NCBI RefSeq assembly: GCF_029892285.1
Contig: NZ_JARXVM010000014.1
Location: 93,039-157,038 of the forward strand
Length of the DNA stretch: 64,000 nucleotides
Direction of reading: 5' to 3'
Source of the DNA: Rhizobium sp. SG_E_25_P2
GTDB taxonomy: Bacteria; Pseudomonadota; Alphaproteobacteria; Rhizobiales; Rhizobiaceae
Shown here: positions 9,357 to 17,383 of the stretch, piece after piece
Position numbering within the stretch: the first letter of the stretch is position 1
Layout of the letters: each line of letters starts with the position of its first letter
Position numbers and translations under genes: made by a program
Notes under the pieces: generated by a model
What the model was told of the DNA's origin: nothing
Database searches by the model: none
The model's input: the letters and a program-made list of their open reading frames with translations, nothing else

Positions 9357-9728
9357 TCACTCAGGCGCGATGGGCCTGCCATCCCTCGACAACACGGATT
9401 CGATCCGTGCGATCAGGTTCGGCAAATCCCGCCTCACCGTGGTCCAGACAAGGTCGAGATTGATGTCGAAATAGCCATGAACAAGCTGATTGCGTATGCC
9501 GCGCATCGCTCTCCACGGCAGTTCTGAATGTCGGACCGGGAAATCGGGAGCGACCCTTTGGAGTTGCACAACGGCTTCGCCCATCACGATCAAGCTCATC
9601 ACCACGGCCTGCTGGGTTCTGCGGTCGCCCTTGAACTCTTCGATGGTCAGATCATTGGTAAATTCGATAGCCTCGCGCGCCGCCCTGAGAACATGCCCCA
9701 GATAATCGGCGGCGCTGCGCTCGGTCAT
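9357..9728 (-). CDS. hepT: HepT-type HEPN toxin (DUF86)
   Basis: 123 residues, all helical, with the HEPN ribonuclease motif RNQLVHGY (Arg79, His84, Tyr86) in the classic RX4HXY arrangement. HepT toxins are RNases neutralised by their MntA nucleotidyltransferase partner, which AMPylates the tyrosine next to the motif. The gene overlaps the end of the nucleotidyltransferase gene by 4 bases (ATGA), so the order is antitoxin first, toxin second. All motif residues are intact. The pair lies between GTA gp15 and HigBA. Confidence 0.88.
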   Translation of the reverse strand: MTERSAADYLGHVLRAAREAIEFTNDLTIEEFKGDRRTQQAVVMSLIVMGEAVVQLQRVAPDFPVRHSELPWRAMRGIRNQLVHGYFDINLDLVWTTVRRDLPNLIARIESVLSRDGRPIAPE

Positions 9729-10153
9729 AAAGGTTCGGCCTCGGCCAGCACTCTCGCCCTGATGGCGGGCGGCAAATCGTCCGGCGTTTTCAGATCGACG
9801 CCAACGCCCAGCATGTCCTCGAGCTCCTGGCGCAATCCGCCGAGATCGAACAAGGACGCGCCGGGCTCCGGATCGACGAGAATATCGAGGTCGCTGCCGG
9901 GTCGATCACGTCCGGTTCGCGCCGAGCCGAACAGACGCGGATTGCTCAGGGGATAGCGCGCCACGGCCTCGCGCACGTCGCCGCGATGCGCCGCCAGCTT
10001 CTCGGATGGCTTCAAGGCGTCAGCGTCCGGCCCCAAAGCATGTTCGAGCGCCCGCCGCGCTTCATATTCGACGGTCCTACCACTCTGACGAGCCCGCCCA
10101 TCCAATATTTCGAACACACCCGCATCAAGATCGTCGATCGTTATCGGGCCCAT
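9725..10153 (-). CDS. mntA: MntA-type antitoxin with an N-terminal ribbon-helix-helix domain (chimera)
   Basis: 142 residues from the ATG at 10153 (GGAGG 6 bases upstream). Residues 1-40 (start MGPITIDDLDAG, then GRTVEYEARRALEHAL) are a FitA-like RHH DNA-binding segment, closely similar to the FitA protein encoded at 12327-12581. Residues 70-140 are a minimal nucleotidyltransferase: GSART at 76-80 and SDLDIL with Asp88 and Asp90. Usual MntA proteins lack the RHH part, so this looks like a fusion giving one protein both operator binding and toxin AMPylation. The bases just upstream also resemble those before fitA. Confidence 0.82.
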   Translation of the reverse strand: MGPITIDDLDAGVFEILDGRARQSGRTVEYEARRALEHALGPDADALKPSEKLAAHRGDVREAVARYPLSNPRLFGSARTGRDRPGSDLDILVDPEPGASLFDLGGLRQELEDMLGVGVDLKTPDDLPPAIRARVLAEAEPL

Positions 10154-10392
10154 CGGAAGCCTCCACTTTCTGGAGAGCAATCTAAGCCCAGGCCCGACAA
10201 ACCGCAAGTTCAGCCAAATTCACAGACATAGCGCCGCGCCCACGACGGGCTGACGGACCAATGTTCTATTGAGATGAAGTTGGGATGAGCATCAGGAAAG
10301 ACCCGCGCGCAATTGCAACTGTTGCAACCAGAGCAGAATAACGACACATTCGCCATACCGGAATAAGGGAGCCCAACGCTCATCCATCGCCC

Positions 10393-10423
10393 TTGACTTT
10401 TCAAAGCGTATAAATACTTATAC
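10393..10423 (+). promoter_or_regulatory. higBA promoter with overlapping operator
   Basis: A -35-like TTGACT at 10393 is followed by an AT-rich -10 region containing a perfect inverted repeat, GTATAA-ATAC-TTATAC, at 10408-10423. It ends 10 bases before the GTG of the toxin gene. This is the usual place for the operator of a HigA-type antitoxin; binding is inferred. Confidence 0.6.
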
Positions 10424-10433
10424 AGGGGTTATA

Positions 10434-10775
10434 GTGCGTAAACCCGTCGTCTGGATCGGGTCGTCATTCGACGACATCAGGAATTTCCCCGCCGCCGCCC
10501 GCCGGCAAGCGGGCCATGACCTGAATTGCCTCCAGGCGGGCGCGACGCCGGATGACTGGAAGTCCTTTTCGACGGTCGGCCCCGGAACCTACGAGATCAG
10601 GATCAAGACCGAGAACAACCAGCGCCGCATCTTCTATGTCGCGAAATTCGAAGAGGCGATTTACGTGCTTCACTGCTTCGTCAAGAAAAGCCAGAAAACC
10701 TCTCTTTTCGATGTCGAGATCGGCAAGCAGCGCTACAAGGCTATGAAAAAGCTCAGAGAAACGATGGACACATGA
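10434..10775 (+). CDS. higB: HigB-type toxin (Gp49-like, RelE superfamily)
   Basis: 113 residues starting at GTG 10434. It matches the phage-derived Gp49/HigB group: GTYEIRIKTENNQRRIFYVAKFEEAIYVLHCFVKK is the diagnostic core (shown as short elements: YEIRI, RRIFYVA, LHCFVKK). Such toxins cleave ribosome-bound mRNA. The stop overlaps the antitoxin start (ATGA). Toxin-first order and an inverted repeat in the promoter fit HigBA. It is on the plus strand, opposite to the surrounding GTA genes. Confidence 0.85.
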   Translation: MRKPVVWIGSSFDDIRNFPAAARRQAGHDLNCLQAGATPDDWKSFSTVGPGTYEIRIKTENNQRRIFYVAKFEEAIYVLHCFVKKSQKTSLFDVEIGKQRYKAMKKLRETMDT

Positions 10776-11149
10776 TCATGGCCGCAGACATCCACGATAT
10801 CGGCCACGTCACCCCAGCGGACGCCAACATTTTCGCCGAACTCGGCTTTGCCGCCGAGGAAGCCGAACGGCTGCAGACAGAGTCAGACGCTCGCATCGCC
10901 GCCAGCATCGCCATCAAGAAAAGCCTGATGGCGGAAATCGCCGCCTGGATCCGCGACAGCCGGTTGAAACAGGCCGAGGCCGCCGAGCGTCTCAACGTCT
11001 CCCGTCCCCGCGTCTCCGACGTCGTCAACTTGAAGGTCTCGAAATTCACCATCGACACGCTGATCGACATGGTCCAGCGCATCGGCAAAACGGTCGATGT
11101 GACGGTCAGAAACCGCGAGAGCACGGACTGCGCCGCGCAACCGCGGTGA
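10772..11149 (+). CDS. higA: HigA-type antitoxin (XRE helix-turn-helix)
   Basis: 125 residues. The N-terminal half is an extension that probably wraps the toxin. The C-terminal half has an XRE-like helix-turn-helix (SRLKQAEAAERLNVSRPRVSDVVN, given here as its key elements KQAEAAERL and RPRVSDVV) followed by FTIDTLIDMVQRIG. ATG overlap with higB gives coupling. An in-frame ATG at 10778 is an alternative start. It neutralises HigB and represses the operon in known members. Confidence 0.85.
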   Translation: MIMAADIHDIGHVTPADANIFAELGFAAEEAERLQTESDARIAASIAIKKSLMAEIAAWIRDSRLKQAEAAERLNVSRPRVSDVVNLKVSKFTIDTLIDMVQRIGKTVDVTVRNRESTDCAAQPR

Positions 11150-11155
11150 GCGCCC

Positions 11156-11782
11156 TCACCCCCGCTGCAGCGCCAGATTGACGCCGAGCCCGCACAGCAC
11201 CGTCCCGCCCGCGCGCCGCATCAGCTTCTGCGCGCCGCTCGATCGTTTCAGCCGCTCGGTCAGAAGTCCGGCAAACAGCACGCAGACCACATCGGCGGAG
11301 GTGAAGATCACATTCACCGCAGTTCCCAGGATCGCCAGTTGCAGCCAGACCGGGAAGCCCGCGCCGTCGTCGACGAATTGCGGCAGGAAGGCGAGAAAGA
11401 AAATCGCCGTCTTCGGGTTCAGCACTTCCACCAGCATGCTCTCAATGAGCGCCGCCCGGCCGCTTTTCATCGCGCCCGCCTCGGCCGCCGGCTGGTCTTT
11501 CGCCACGATCATCCGGAAACCGAGCCACACCAGATAGACCGCGCCTGCCAGCTTCACCGCGAGATAGAGCGACGGCACCGCATGAAACAGGATCGACAGT
11601 CCGGCGGCGGCGGCAAACACATGCGCGTAGCAACCGAGATGAATGCCAAGCGCCGCCATCAGCCCCGCCTTGCGCCCCCGCGCCAACGTCTGCCCGGCCG
11701 CATAGAGCATGGCCGGCCCCGGCACATAGGCAAAAACGAAGGTGGTCGCAAAAAACGCGGCGAGCAAGGATAAAGACGGCAT
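11156..11782 (-). CDS. LysE/RhtB-family exporter
   Basis: 208 residues with about six hydrophobic segments. The family signatures are present: AYVPGPAMLYAAGQTLARGRKAG near the N-terminus (VPGPAML core) and LNPKTAIFFLAFLPQFVD in the middle (NPKTAIFF core). LysE/RhtB proteins export amino acids or related metabolites. The gene is on the same strand as the GTA genes but is cargo, lying between HigBA and FitAB. The exported substrate cannot be read from sequence. A second, distant LysE-family gene lies at 51535. Confidence 0.85.
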   Translation of the reverse strand: MPSLSLLAAFFATTFVFAYVPGPAMLYAAGQTLARGRKAGLMAALGIHLGCYAHVFAAAAGLSILFHAVPSLYLAVKLAGAVYLVWLGFRMIVAKDQPAAEAGAMKSGRAALIESMLVEVLNPKTAIFFLAFLPQFVDDGAGFPVWLQLAILGTAVNVIFTSADVVCVLFAGLLTERLKRSSGAQKLMRRAGGTVLCGLGVNLALQRG

Positions 11783-11904
11783 GACGGCTCCGGCAAGGTC
11801 TCAGCCGGACTTTTCGAGACAGAACAGCCGGCCCCGCCCCGTCGAGGGCACATGATCATGCGGCGATGGCCGTGTCAAAGTGCGCGGGCTCGAAAAGACA
11901 CATG

Positions 11905-12327
11905 TCACGCGCCCCGCCATGGATTGATCACCTCGATCCCGGTCAGCTCGAAATCTCTGACATTGCGGGTCACCAGCTTGGCGCCCCGCGACAGCGCGAT
12001 CGCCGCGATCTGGCCATCGAATTGCGATATGGGCCGCCCTCGCGACCGCCTGTCCGCCATGATCGTCGCGAAACACTCCCCCGCCGCAGCGTCGAAGGGA
12101 AAAATTCGGTCGGCAAAAGCGTCTCTCAATAACAGGCCGATTTCGCTTTCCAGCATTGTGCGACGCCGGCCCTCGGGAAGAATTCTGATCCCATAGAGAA
12201 TTTCGGCAACAGTGATGGCTGAAATGAACTGATCATCAGCAGGATGCGATCCCACCCACGCCAGAACGCCGGGATCGGGATTGATCGACACCAGGTCAGA
12301 AATGACATTGGTGTCGAGTAGGATCAT
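11905..12327 (-). CDS. fitB: FitB/VapC-type PIN-domain toxin
   Basis: 140 residues with the PIN nuclease signature: MILLDTNVISDLV at the N-terminus (first catalytic Asp), an ITVAEILYGI block with the conserved Glu, and an acidic pair around SQFDGQIAAIA followed by LVTRNVRDFE. PIN toxins cut tRNA or rRNA. It overlaps the last base of the FitA gene, so the order is antitoxin, then toxin. The catalytic residues look intact. The module sits between gp14 and the LysE gene. Confidence 0.88.
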   Translation of the reverse strand: MILLDTNVISDLVSINPDPGVLAWVGSHPADDQFISAITVAEILYGIRILPEGRRRTMLESEIGLLLRDAFADRIFPFDAAAGECFATIMADRRSRGRPISQFDGQIAAIALSRGAKLVTRNVRDFELTGIEVINPWRGA

Positions 12328-12581
12328 CAGCGCAGGCTCACCCGCTCAGGCATCATGCTCCGTTCCGGCAATTCGAGATCTTCGCCGCCGAACCGTAACA
12401 CCCTGTCGCGAATGAAGTCGGCCAGATTGAACATCCCCTTTCGCGAGACAGGTTCAGTGTCGAGCGCCGCTTCGAGCACAGCCCTCGCTTCCTCCGAAGC
12501 CGTGCGTCCATTTTCTTGAGCCCGCGTTTCCAGCGCCGCCTCGGTCTCCGCATCCAATCCGTCGATCGTGATCAGGCCCAT
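12327..12581 (-). CDS. fitA: FitA-type ribbon-helix-helix antitoxin
   Basis: 84 residues. The N-terminal RHH (MGLITIDGLDAETE then NGRTASEEARAVLEAAL) is the FitA/Phd-like DNA-binding domain, and the C-terminal part is the toxin-binding tail (an MFNLADFIRDRVLRFGG element). A GGAGG precedes the ATG. Its first 40 residues and the upstream DNA closely resemble those of the RHH-MntA fusion at 9725, which suggests that one was built from the other. Confidence 0.87.
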   Translation of the reverse strand: MGLITIDGLDAETEAALETRAQENGRTASEEARAVLEAALDTEPVSRKGMFNLADFIRDRVLRFGGEDLELPERSMMPERVSLR

Positions 12582-12639
12582 ATCCAGCCTCCGTGATAGA
12601 ACCGCAATCTACAACCGATGGGCGGAGCCGGCAACCACT

Positions 12640-13074
12640 TCAAAACCGGAACACCGCCGCGATCCGCCGTCGCCAGGCCGGCGCGAGCGGGCTTTCCACC
12701 ACGCCCGTCTGCTCATAGGCGTGAATGAAGCGATCTTCAGCCGAGACAATCCCGAGATGCTGGGCGGCCAGCCCCCGCCGCAGCCGGAACACCAGCACAT
12801 CGCCGATCCTCAAGTCTCCGCCCGGACACGCCGCGCCGAAATGCCGTCGCGCCGCCTCCAGCAGCCGCTCCTCACCCGAACGCTCCGCCCAGTCGCGGCC
12901 ATAGGGGCCGGGCTCTTCCGGCTCCGCGCCGCGCAACTCACGCCAGACGCCGCGAATTAGCCCCAGGCAATCGCAGCCGATCCGGCTCGCCCCCTGATGC
13001 CGATAGGGCGCGCCGATCCAGCCGCGCGCGATCTGCGCCACGCGCTGCCCGTCTGTCTGTTCCGTCTCAGTCAT
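12640..13074 (-). CDS. GTA gp14: NlpC/P60 cell-wall peptidase of the tail tip
   Basis: 144 residues from the ATG at 13074; two further in-frame ATGs lie upstream at 13092 and 13113. The NlpC/P60 fold shows as RGWIGAPYRHQG, the catalytic Cys in GCDCLGLIRGVW, and the His in AAQHLGIVS. In RcGTA this enzyme is in the baseplate and helps the tail cross peptidoglycan. The start overlaps the end of gp13, as is usual for the family. The length fits RcGTA gp14. Confidence 0.9.
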   Translation of the reverse strand: MTETEQTDGQRVAQIARGWIGAPYRHQGASRIGCDCLGLIRGVWRELRGAEPEEPGPYGRDWAERSGEERLLEAARRHFGAACPGGDLRIGDVLVFRLRRGLAAQHLGIVSAEDRFIHAYEQTGVVESPLAPAWRRRIAAVFRF

Positions 13075-13948
13075 AGAGCGGGCGTCCGTCATGCTCGGTC
13101 TCCCCGTCGGCATAGGAATAGGCGAAATCGGCGCCCGGCATATGCGGAAAACCCCGGAAATTCAGCGCATTGCCGAAGCGGTCGCGGCAGGTTTCGAACC
13201 GCTTGTCGCAACCTTCCAGCACCGTCACGGCATCGCCCGCCTGCGGCAGGGTCCGCAGCGGCTGCCAGATCGCAAGCCGCGTCCGCCCCCCTGTCCGCGT
13301 CGCGCCGTCGATATCCGTCGCAAAACCCGCCAGCGCCCCTGATGTCAGCGTCATCACCCCGCCCGCAAGCCGCGCCGGCGCGACCTCGTCCACGCCCTCG
13401 ATCGTCACGCTCATTCTGTCCGCGGCGGCCACCACGCCCACATGCCGGAAGTCGCTGGCGCTCAGCCCGCAGCGGGCGTCACAAAAACCCGCGTTACAGC
13501 GATGGCCGTAGACCCGCCCCTGCATCTGACCGAGGCGATGCGACAGCCCCCGCAATTCCGCCTTGAAATCGCTCTCGCTTCTCGTGACCTCGCCGATCTC
13601 GTAGCGCCGCAGCCGCAGATGCTGCTCCGGCGCCTGCCAATTGACGAGATAAAGATCCACGATCGCTCCGTCATAGCGGCCCGCCGCAATATCCTCGGCG
13701 GTGATGGCGTCCGATGACAGCGCCCCCAGCGTTTCCGAGGACGAGGCGGCAAGCCCCGTCTCGCTCTCGTCGCCGCCGGCGGCAAAGCCGCTCGCCGCCG
13801 CAAATGTCAGCCCGGCAAATGTCAGATCATGATCGTGATCGGTAAACCCCAGGACCACGCCATCCCGGCGCGTCACTGTCCAGCCATTGGCAAGCGTCGT
13901 CGCCTCGCCGGCGATATGGGCGGCAAGCCCCTCGGGAATGCTCCTCAT
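13067..13948 (-). CDS. GTA gp13: DUF2163 tail-hub protein
   Basis: 293 residues. The N-terminal DUF2163 hallmark is seen (WTVTRRDGVVLGFTDHDHDL). Four spaced cysteines appear near the middle and end (YGHRCNAGFCDARCGL and GCDKRFETCRDRFGNALNFRGFPH), which in RcGTA gp13 help hold an iron-sulphur cluster in the baseplate hub. It ends in MPGADF..YADGETE, the usual family tail. It overlaps gp12 upstream by 4 bases and gp14 downstream. Confidence 0.93.
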   Translation of the reverse strand: MRSIPEGLAAHIAGEATTLANGWTVTRRDGVVLGFTDHDHDLTFAGLTFAAASGFAAGGDESETGLAASSSETLGALSSDAITAEDIAAGRYDGAIVDLYLVNWQAPEQHLRLRRYEIGEVTRSESDFKAELRGLSHRLGQMQGRVYGHRCNAGFCDARCGLSASDFRHVGVVAAADRMSVTIEGVDEVAPARLAGGVMTLTSGALAGFATDIDGATRTGGRTRLAIWQPLRTLPQAGDAVTVLEGCDKRFETCRDRFGNALNFRGFPHMPGADFAYSYADGETEHDGRPLYD

Positions 13949-14583
13949 GGCCGGATCTCCACAAGCGGGATCGACGGGATACGGCCCGCCTGAAACGCGT
14001 CGAGATCGATATCGAGCCTGTCGGTGTCGAAGCGAACAGGCGTGTCGAAGCGAAAGCCGGCCTTGATCACCGCGCCATTGGCCGGCGCTGCCGAAGCCGA
14101 AAACGTCACCAACCCCGTCGCCGCGGCAACCGAAAAATCCGCGCCGTCGATCTCGACGCCATCGACGGACAGCCGCACGCTGCCCGCCACCGGCTTCTCG
14201 ATCGTCCGCACGCTCTCGCCGCCGGCGTCGCGATAGGTCTTCCTGAGCTGGAAACTGCGCGTCTCTCCATCCCCCGTCCCGATCCGCTGATCCTCAGGCC
14301 CAACCGCCTCATGCGGCCCGCCGCTCTTGAAATCGAAGGGGTCAGTGAAGCGGAACCCATAAAGCTGCCCCGCCCGCGCCTCGAAAAAGGCAAGCGTTTC
14401 ATAGAGATCGGCGAGCGTCTTCATGCTCGATCCGACATCATAACGCCGCCGCGCATCCCGCCAGCGCCTGTTGCGCGCCTCCCGCCCATTGGACAAAGAC
14501 ACAATCTCCGTCCGCCTCTCCGGCCCGCCCCGCGCGCCGAGCGCCAGGCGAAGCGGAAACTGCACCTCGTGAAATGCGGTCAT
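13945..14583 (-). CDS. GTA gp12: DUF2460 distal tail protein
   Basis: 212 residues from the ATG at 14583, chosen because AGGAGA lies just upstream; the frame opens further upstream without support. DUF2460 features are clear: MTAFHEVQFPLRLALG at the start, RRYDVG, ETLAFFEARAGQLYGFRF and a VETRP-like ending (IPSIPLVEIRP). In RcGTA gp12 forms the distal tail ring. It overlaps gp13 by 4 bases. A TA module and 416 bases of unassigned DNA separate it from gp11. Confidence 0.92.
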   Translation of the reverse strand: MTAFHEVQFPLRLALGARGGPERRTEIVSLSNGREARNRRWRDARRRYDVGSSMKTLADLYETLAFFEARAGQLYGFRFTDPFDFKSGGPHEAVGPEDQRIGTGDGETRSFQLRKTYRDAGGESVRTIEKPVAGSVRLSVDGVEIDGADFSVAAATGLVTFSASAAPANGAVIKAGFRFDTPVRFDTDRLDIDLDAFQAGRIPSIPLVEIRP

Positions 14584-14999
14584 GGATGGTCTCTCCTGGG
14601 GAAGTGATATCGGGGGCGTGGAAAATTGACGCGCAATCAACCGCATACGGTATGACGAACTTTGCTTTGTTGCGTTTCCAGTCCTGCGAGAAAGATCGTG
14701 ACGTGACAGCCTTTAGGCGCCGATAGGTTCTCAGAAGGGTTCGGGACCATGCCGCAGATAACGAGGAGTTATTGGCCAAGATCAGTGACATCAGGTGGTC
14801 ACGCCGTGAGCGACTAAAATTGTGGTGAACAGCCGAGATTATTGGGAAACTTGTCCTCGGGCGCGCCATGCGCTGCCGCTTGAGCATTGGGCCTTCGCAC
14901 TGATATCCACCATACGGAATTTCGTCGAGGAAGGCGCGTCTGTCTGATCAAGAACGCTCTCGGAAAGGAGCAGATGGCCAAGGATTGCGTCCCGCAACG
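14584..14999. other. 416-base gap without a supported gene
   Basis: Between gp12 and the MazF-type toxin. Short open frames on both strands lack a ribosome site and coding character. I see no terminator, tRNA or inverted repeat strong enough to report. Confidence 0.5.
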
Positions 15000-15359
15000 T
15001 CAAGACGGATCGATGATGCCCACAACCCTACCGACGATTTCATCGACAGTATCAGCATCAACCGTGTCGACATAACGCGCCGTCTTCTGCTGAACCCGGG
15101 ACACAATGTCGAAGCTCCTGACATGATTGCAAAGCGCGACCCCGTTGATTTCGTGTCCTGTAATGTTCACAGCCATACCCGCTTTCCGAGCGAATTGGCC
15201 GCCAGTTGTAACGACGACGGTCAAGCACATGCCGAGAGCGTTGACCTCACGAGGCGAAATCACCACGCAACGATGCGTGTCTCGCATCTCGTTTCCCACG
15301 ACCGGATTGAGGTCAATGAGAAAAATATCACCGCGTTTGGGAACATGACTCCGCACCAT
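15000..15359 (-). CDS. MazF/PemK/ChpB-type mRNA interferase toxin
   Basis: 119 residues with the MazF fold: PKRGDIFLIDLNPVVGNEMR at the N-terminus (core RGDIFLIDLNP), HRCVVISPREVNALG, and GVALCNHVRSFDIVSR in the middle. Such toxins are sequence-specific mRNA interferases. The start overlaps the antitoxin stop by one base, so the pair is coupled. The residue pattern is intact. It lies between gp12 and gp11 of the GTA cluster, on the same strand. Confidence 0.88.
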   Translation of the reverse strand: MVRSHVPKRGDIFLIDLNPVVGNEMRDTHRCVVISPREVNALGMCLTVVVTTGGQFARKAGMAVNITGHEINGVALCNHVRSFDIVSRVQQKTARYVDTVDADTVDEIVGRVVGIIDPS

Positions 15360-15622
15360 CAGAGAATTTCATTCCCCACAGGACCGCCTGTGTCCCATCC
15401 CGCAGCTTGCCTGCTCAGTTCGATCATCTCGTCCGACCCTTCAAGCAGTTCTGCAAGGGTGTATTTTTTCTTTGGCTTAAGCGGCGTCGCGACCAGAGCG
15501 CCCTTGTCCACGACCAAGGTGAGTTCAGCCCCAACGTCCACGCCGAGCATTTTCAGAAGCGCAGGAGGAATGCTGAATACCGCGGCGCCGCCTTGGCGGC
15601 GAATCTTTGCTGTGTTGGACAT
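15359..15622 (-). CDS. MazE/ChpS-type AbrB-fold antitoxin
   Basis: 87 residues. The N-terminal swapped-hairpin AbrB domain is visible (KIRRQGGAAVFSIPPALLKMLGV, core GGAAVFSIPPALL; then GAELTLVVDKGALVATP). The C-terminus is an acidic toxin-binding tail (YTLAELLEGSDEMIELS). GAAGG precedes the ATG. An inverted repeat covering the likely -10 box lies just upstream at 15640. Confidence 0.87.
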   Translation of the reverse strand: MSNTAKIRRQGGAAVFSIPPALLKMLGVDVGAELTLVVDKGALVATPLKPKKKYTLAELLEGSDEMIELSRQAAGWDTGGPVGNEIL

Positions 15623-15639
15623 ATCGCCTTCCCATTGGT

Positions 15640-15657
15640 GTGCTACATATATAGCAC
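15640..15657 (-). promoter_or_regulatory. Probable operator of the MazE/MazF-type pair
   Basis: A perfect inverted repeat, GTGCTA-CATATA-TAGCAC on the plus strand, lies 18 bases upstream of the antitoxin start. Its centre includes a TATATA-like -10 box on the minus strand. AbrB-fold antitoxins bind such palindromes; binding is inferred. Confidence 0.6.
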
Positions 15658-15767
15658 CGTCCTATTGCTCGCAAGGCGATGATGGGGCAATCGGTGGAAA
15701 ACAGTTACGCCGGAACCAATTTGAGAAACATTGACGAAGACCTTGCTGCATTGGCATTCGACTTTGC

Positions 15768-16301
15768 TCACACCCCCCGCCGCCCCCTTGCCGCCGCCCG
15801 CGCCAGCATGGCGTTGATCTGCTGCTCCGAGCGGCGGAAGCTCGCGGCATCGGCCGCCTGCACATTGAAGACGATCTGGGTTCCGCCGCCGGCGCCCGCC
15901 ACGCCGAGGCGGCCGTCGGGGCCGCGGCTCAAAGGCAGGATGGCCTCGGCGCCGGCTTCGCCCATCAGGCCCAGCCCGTCGCCGGCGCCGAAATAAGTCG
16001 GGCCGTTGACGACGCCGCCTTTGGCGTAGGCGGTCGCGCCCGTCAGCGTCTGGGTCAGGCTGGAAACGCCCGAGGACAGCGCGCTTTGCAGCGGCGCGAG
16101 CCCGGCGTCGAGCGCGATCGACGAGAAGCGCGTGGCGATCGAGGCCAGCACCGCGTTCAGCCCGTCGCCTTCGAGCGTAGCGCCCTTGAGCGCATTGGTC
16201 AGCGCCGCCCCGAAGGCGCGCGAGCGCGCCTCAAGGCCATCGAGCGTGTCGGTCAGCGCACCGGCGAGATCGAGGCTCGCCTCCAGGTCATCCTCAGCCA
16301 T
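15768..16301 (-). CDS. GTA gp11: tail tape-measure protein
   Basis: 177 residues, a short tape measure like that of RcGTA. It is helical and alanine-rich at the N-terminus. The conserved C-terminal phage-tail motif follows: ATAYAKGGVVNGPTYFGAGDGLGLMGEAGAEAILPLSRG (recognisable parts GGVVNGPTYF and GEAGAEAILPL). The start overlaps the tail chaperone gene by 8 bases. Tape-measure length sets tail length, so a very short tail is expected. Confidence 0.92.
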   Translation of the reverse strand: MAEDDLEASLDLAGALTDTLDGLEARSRAFGAALTNALKGATLEGDGLNAVLASIATRFSSIALDAGLAPLQSALSSGVSSLTQTLTGATAYAKGGVVNGPTYFGAGDGLGLMGEAGAEAILPLSRGPDGRLGVAGAGGGTQIVFNVQAADAASFRRSEQQINAMLARAAARGRRGV

Positions 16302-16482
16302 ACGGCCCTCCTTGTTCCACCCTCGCCGGCTCGTCCGGCCAGGCCGCCATCAGCGCGGCGAGATCGCCGCGCCCGAGCGGGCTTCGTAGCGGCCCGCCCA
16401 GCAGCACGGTCAGTTCCCTCACTGTCATCGACCAGAAATCCCCTGGCGTGAGCCGCAGCCGGCCGAGCCCCGCTTCCATCAC
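16294..16482 (-). CDS. GTA gp10.1: tail assembly chaperone
   Basis: 62 residues, matching the small rcc01693-type tail assembly chaperone that sits between gp10 and gp11. Signature elements are LRLTPGDFWSMTVRELTVLLGG near the N-terminus (PGDFWSMTVREL) and a short DLAALMAAWPD tail. It overlaps both neighbours, and its position and size are diagnostic. The next codon (16479) is also ATG. Confidence 0.88.
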   Translation of the reverse strand: MMEAGLGRLRLTPGDFWSMTVRELTVLLGGPLRSPLGRGDLAALMAAWPDEPARVEQGGPYG

Positions 16483-16880
16483 CTGCCGCCAGGGAAAGCC
16501 GACGCCGGGCTCGGCCCGCCCCGCGCCGGCGGCTGAAAAGGGCGCGTCGCCCCGTTCGCCTCCTCCGTCAGAAAGGCCGAGGCCAGCAGTTCCGCCGTCA
16601 GCCGCACCGCGCCTTCAAGCCCGCCCTCGATGCTGAGATCGGCCAGATCCTCATCATCGAGCCGGTTGCCGCCGCCGCGCAGGCCGGCCGCGAGGATCGT
16701 CATGACGTCGCGCGCCGACAGCCTGCCGCCCGAAAAACGCCCGGCGAGATCGGCGATATTGTCGACGCCGAAAGCGGTTTCGAGTTCGGCGATGGCGCCG
16801 AGCGTCAGGCAGAGAATGCGGCGCTCGCCATCGATCACCGCCTCCACCTCGCCGCGCCGCCGGTTGGCCCGGCCGCTCAC
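16479..16880 (-). CDS. GTA gp10: tail assembly protein, GTA TIM-like family
   Basis: 133 residues. The family pattern is seen: SGRANRRRGEVEAVIDGERRILCLTLGAIAELETAFGVDNIADLAGRF (key parts EVEAVIDG, LCLTLGAIAELE) and SARDVMTILAAGLRGGGN. In RcGTA gp10 lies between the tail tube and tape-measure genes and is needed for tail assembly. It overlaps gp9 by 4 bases and the chaperone by 4 bases. Confidence 0.9.
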   Translation of the reverse strand: MSGRANRRRGEVEAVIDGERRILCLTLGAIAELETAFGVDNIADLAGRFSGGRLSARDVMTILAAGLRGGGNRLDDEDLADLSIEGGLEGAVRLTAELLASAFLTEEANGATRPFQPPARGGPSPASAFPGGR

Positions 16881-17287
16881 GCCAGCGCTCCAAAACTCAA
16901 TTGACCCGCCGATTCCAATGCGAGATCGAACAGCACCTCGCCGTCGAACTGGCCGTAATAATCGAGCGCGGTGATCTGGAACGGCCCGGTCACCTGGCCG
17001 AAATCGGGAATGACGATCCGCCAGTCGAGCACGCTGCCGGCGAAGAAGGCGGTGCGCACGGTCGCATCCGACGCCTGATCCTTGAAGATGCCGGAGCCGG
17101 ACACAGCCGCCTTCTTCACCCCGCCGCCGTCGAGCAATTCGCGCCAGCGTCCGGCGCTTTCGGCGTCGGTGGCGTCGATAGCAGCCGCATTGAAGGCGAT
17201 GCGGCGCGAGCGCAGCCCCGCCACCGTCTCATAACTTTCGCCATTGTGGATCTTGAGCAGCAGATCCTTGCCGCGCTGGGCTGTCAT
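16877..17287 (-). CDS. GTA gp9: major tail tube protein (TP901-1 family)
   Basis: 136 residues. The TP901-1 tail protein signature is present: AQRGKDLLLKIHNGESYETVAGLRSRRIAFNAAAIDATDAESAGRWRELLDGGG (key parts GKDLLLKI, RIAFNAAAIDATD, GRWRELLDGGG). It forms the tail tube. gp10 follows with overlap, and upstream the GTA order is interrupted by a divergent MFS gene and a TacAT pair before gp8. Confidence 0.93.
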   Translation of the reverse strand: MTAQRGKDLLLKIHNGESYETVAGLRSRRIAFNAAAIDATDAESAGRWRELLDGGGVKKAAVSGSGIFKDQASDATVRTAFFAGSVLDWRIVIPDFGQVTGPFQITALDYYGQFDGEVLFDLALESAGQLSFGALA

Positions 17288-17383
17288 GCGCCTGTCCTTT
17301 CTTGCTGAGATAATCGATGGCGCCCTCGCCTTGCGGCGGCGGGCGGCGGCGCCTATGCTGGCGCCGCATTCAAAGAGATTTTC

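Noticed and set aside
10210..10404. 64-codon minus-strand frame upstream of HigB
   Set aside because: No ribosome site, cysteine-scattered sequence; it lies over the higBA promoter region.
14887..15075. 62-codon plus-strand frame in the gap before the MazF-type gene
   Set aside because: It runs over the end of the toxin gene on the other strand and has no recognisable features.
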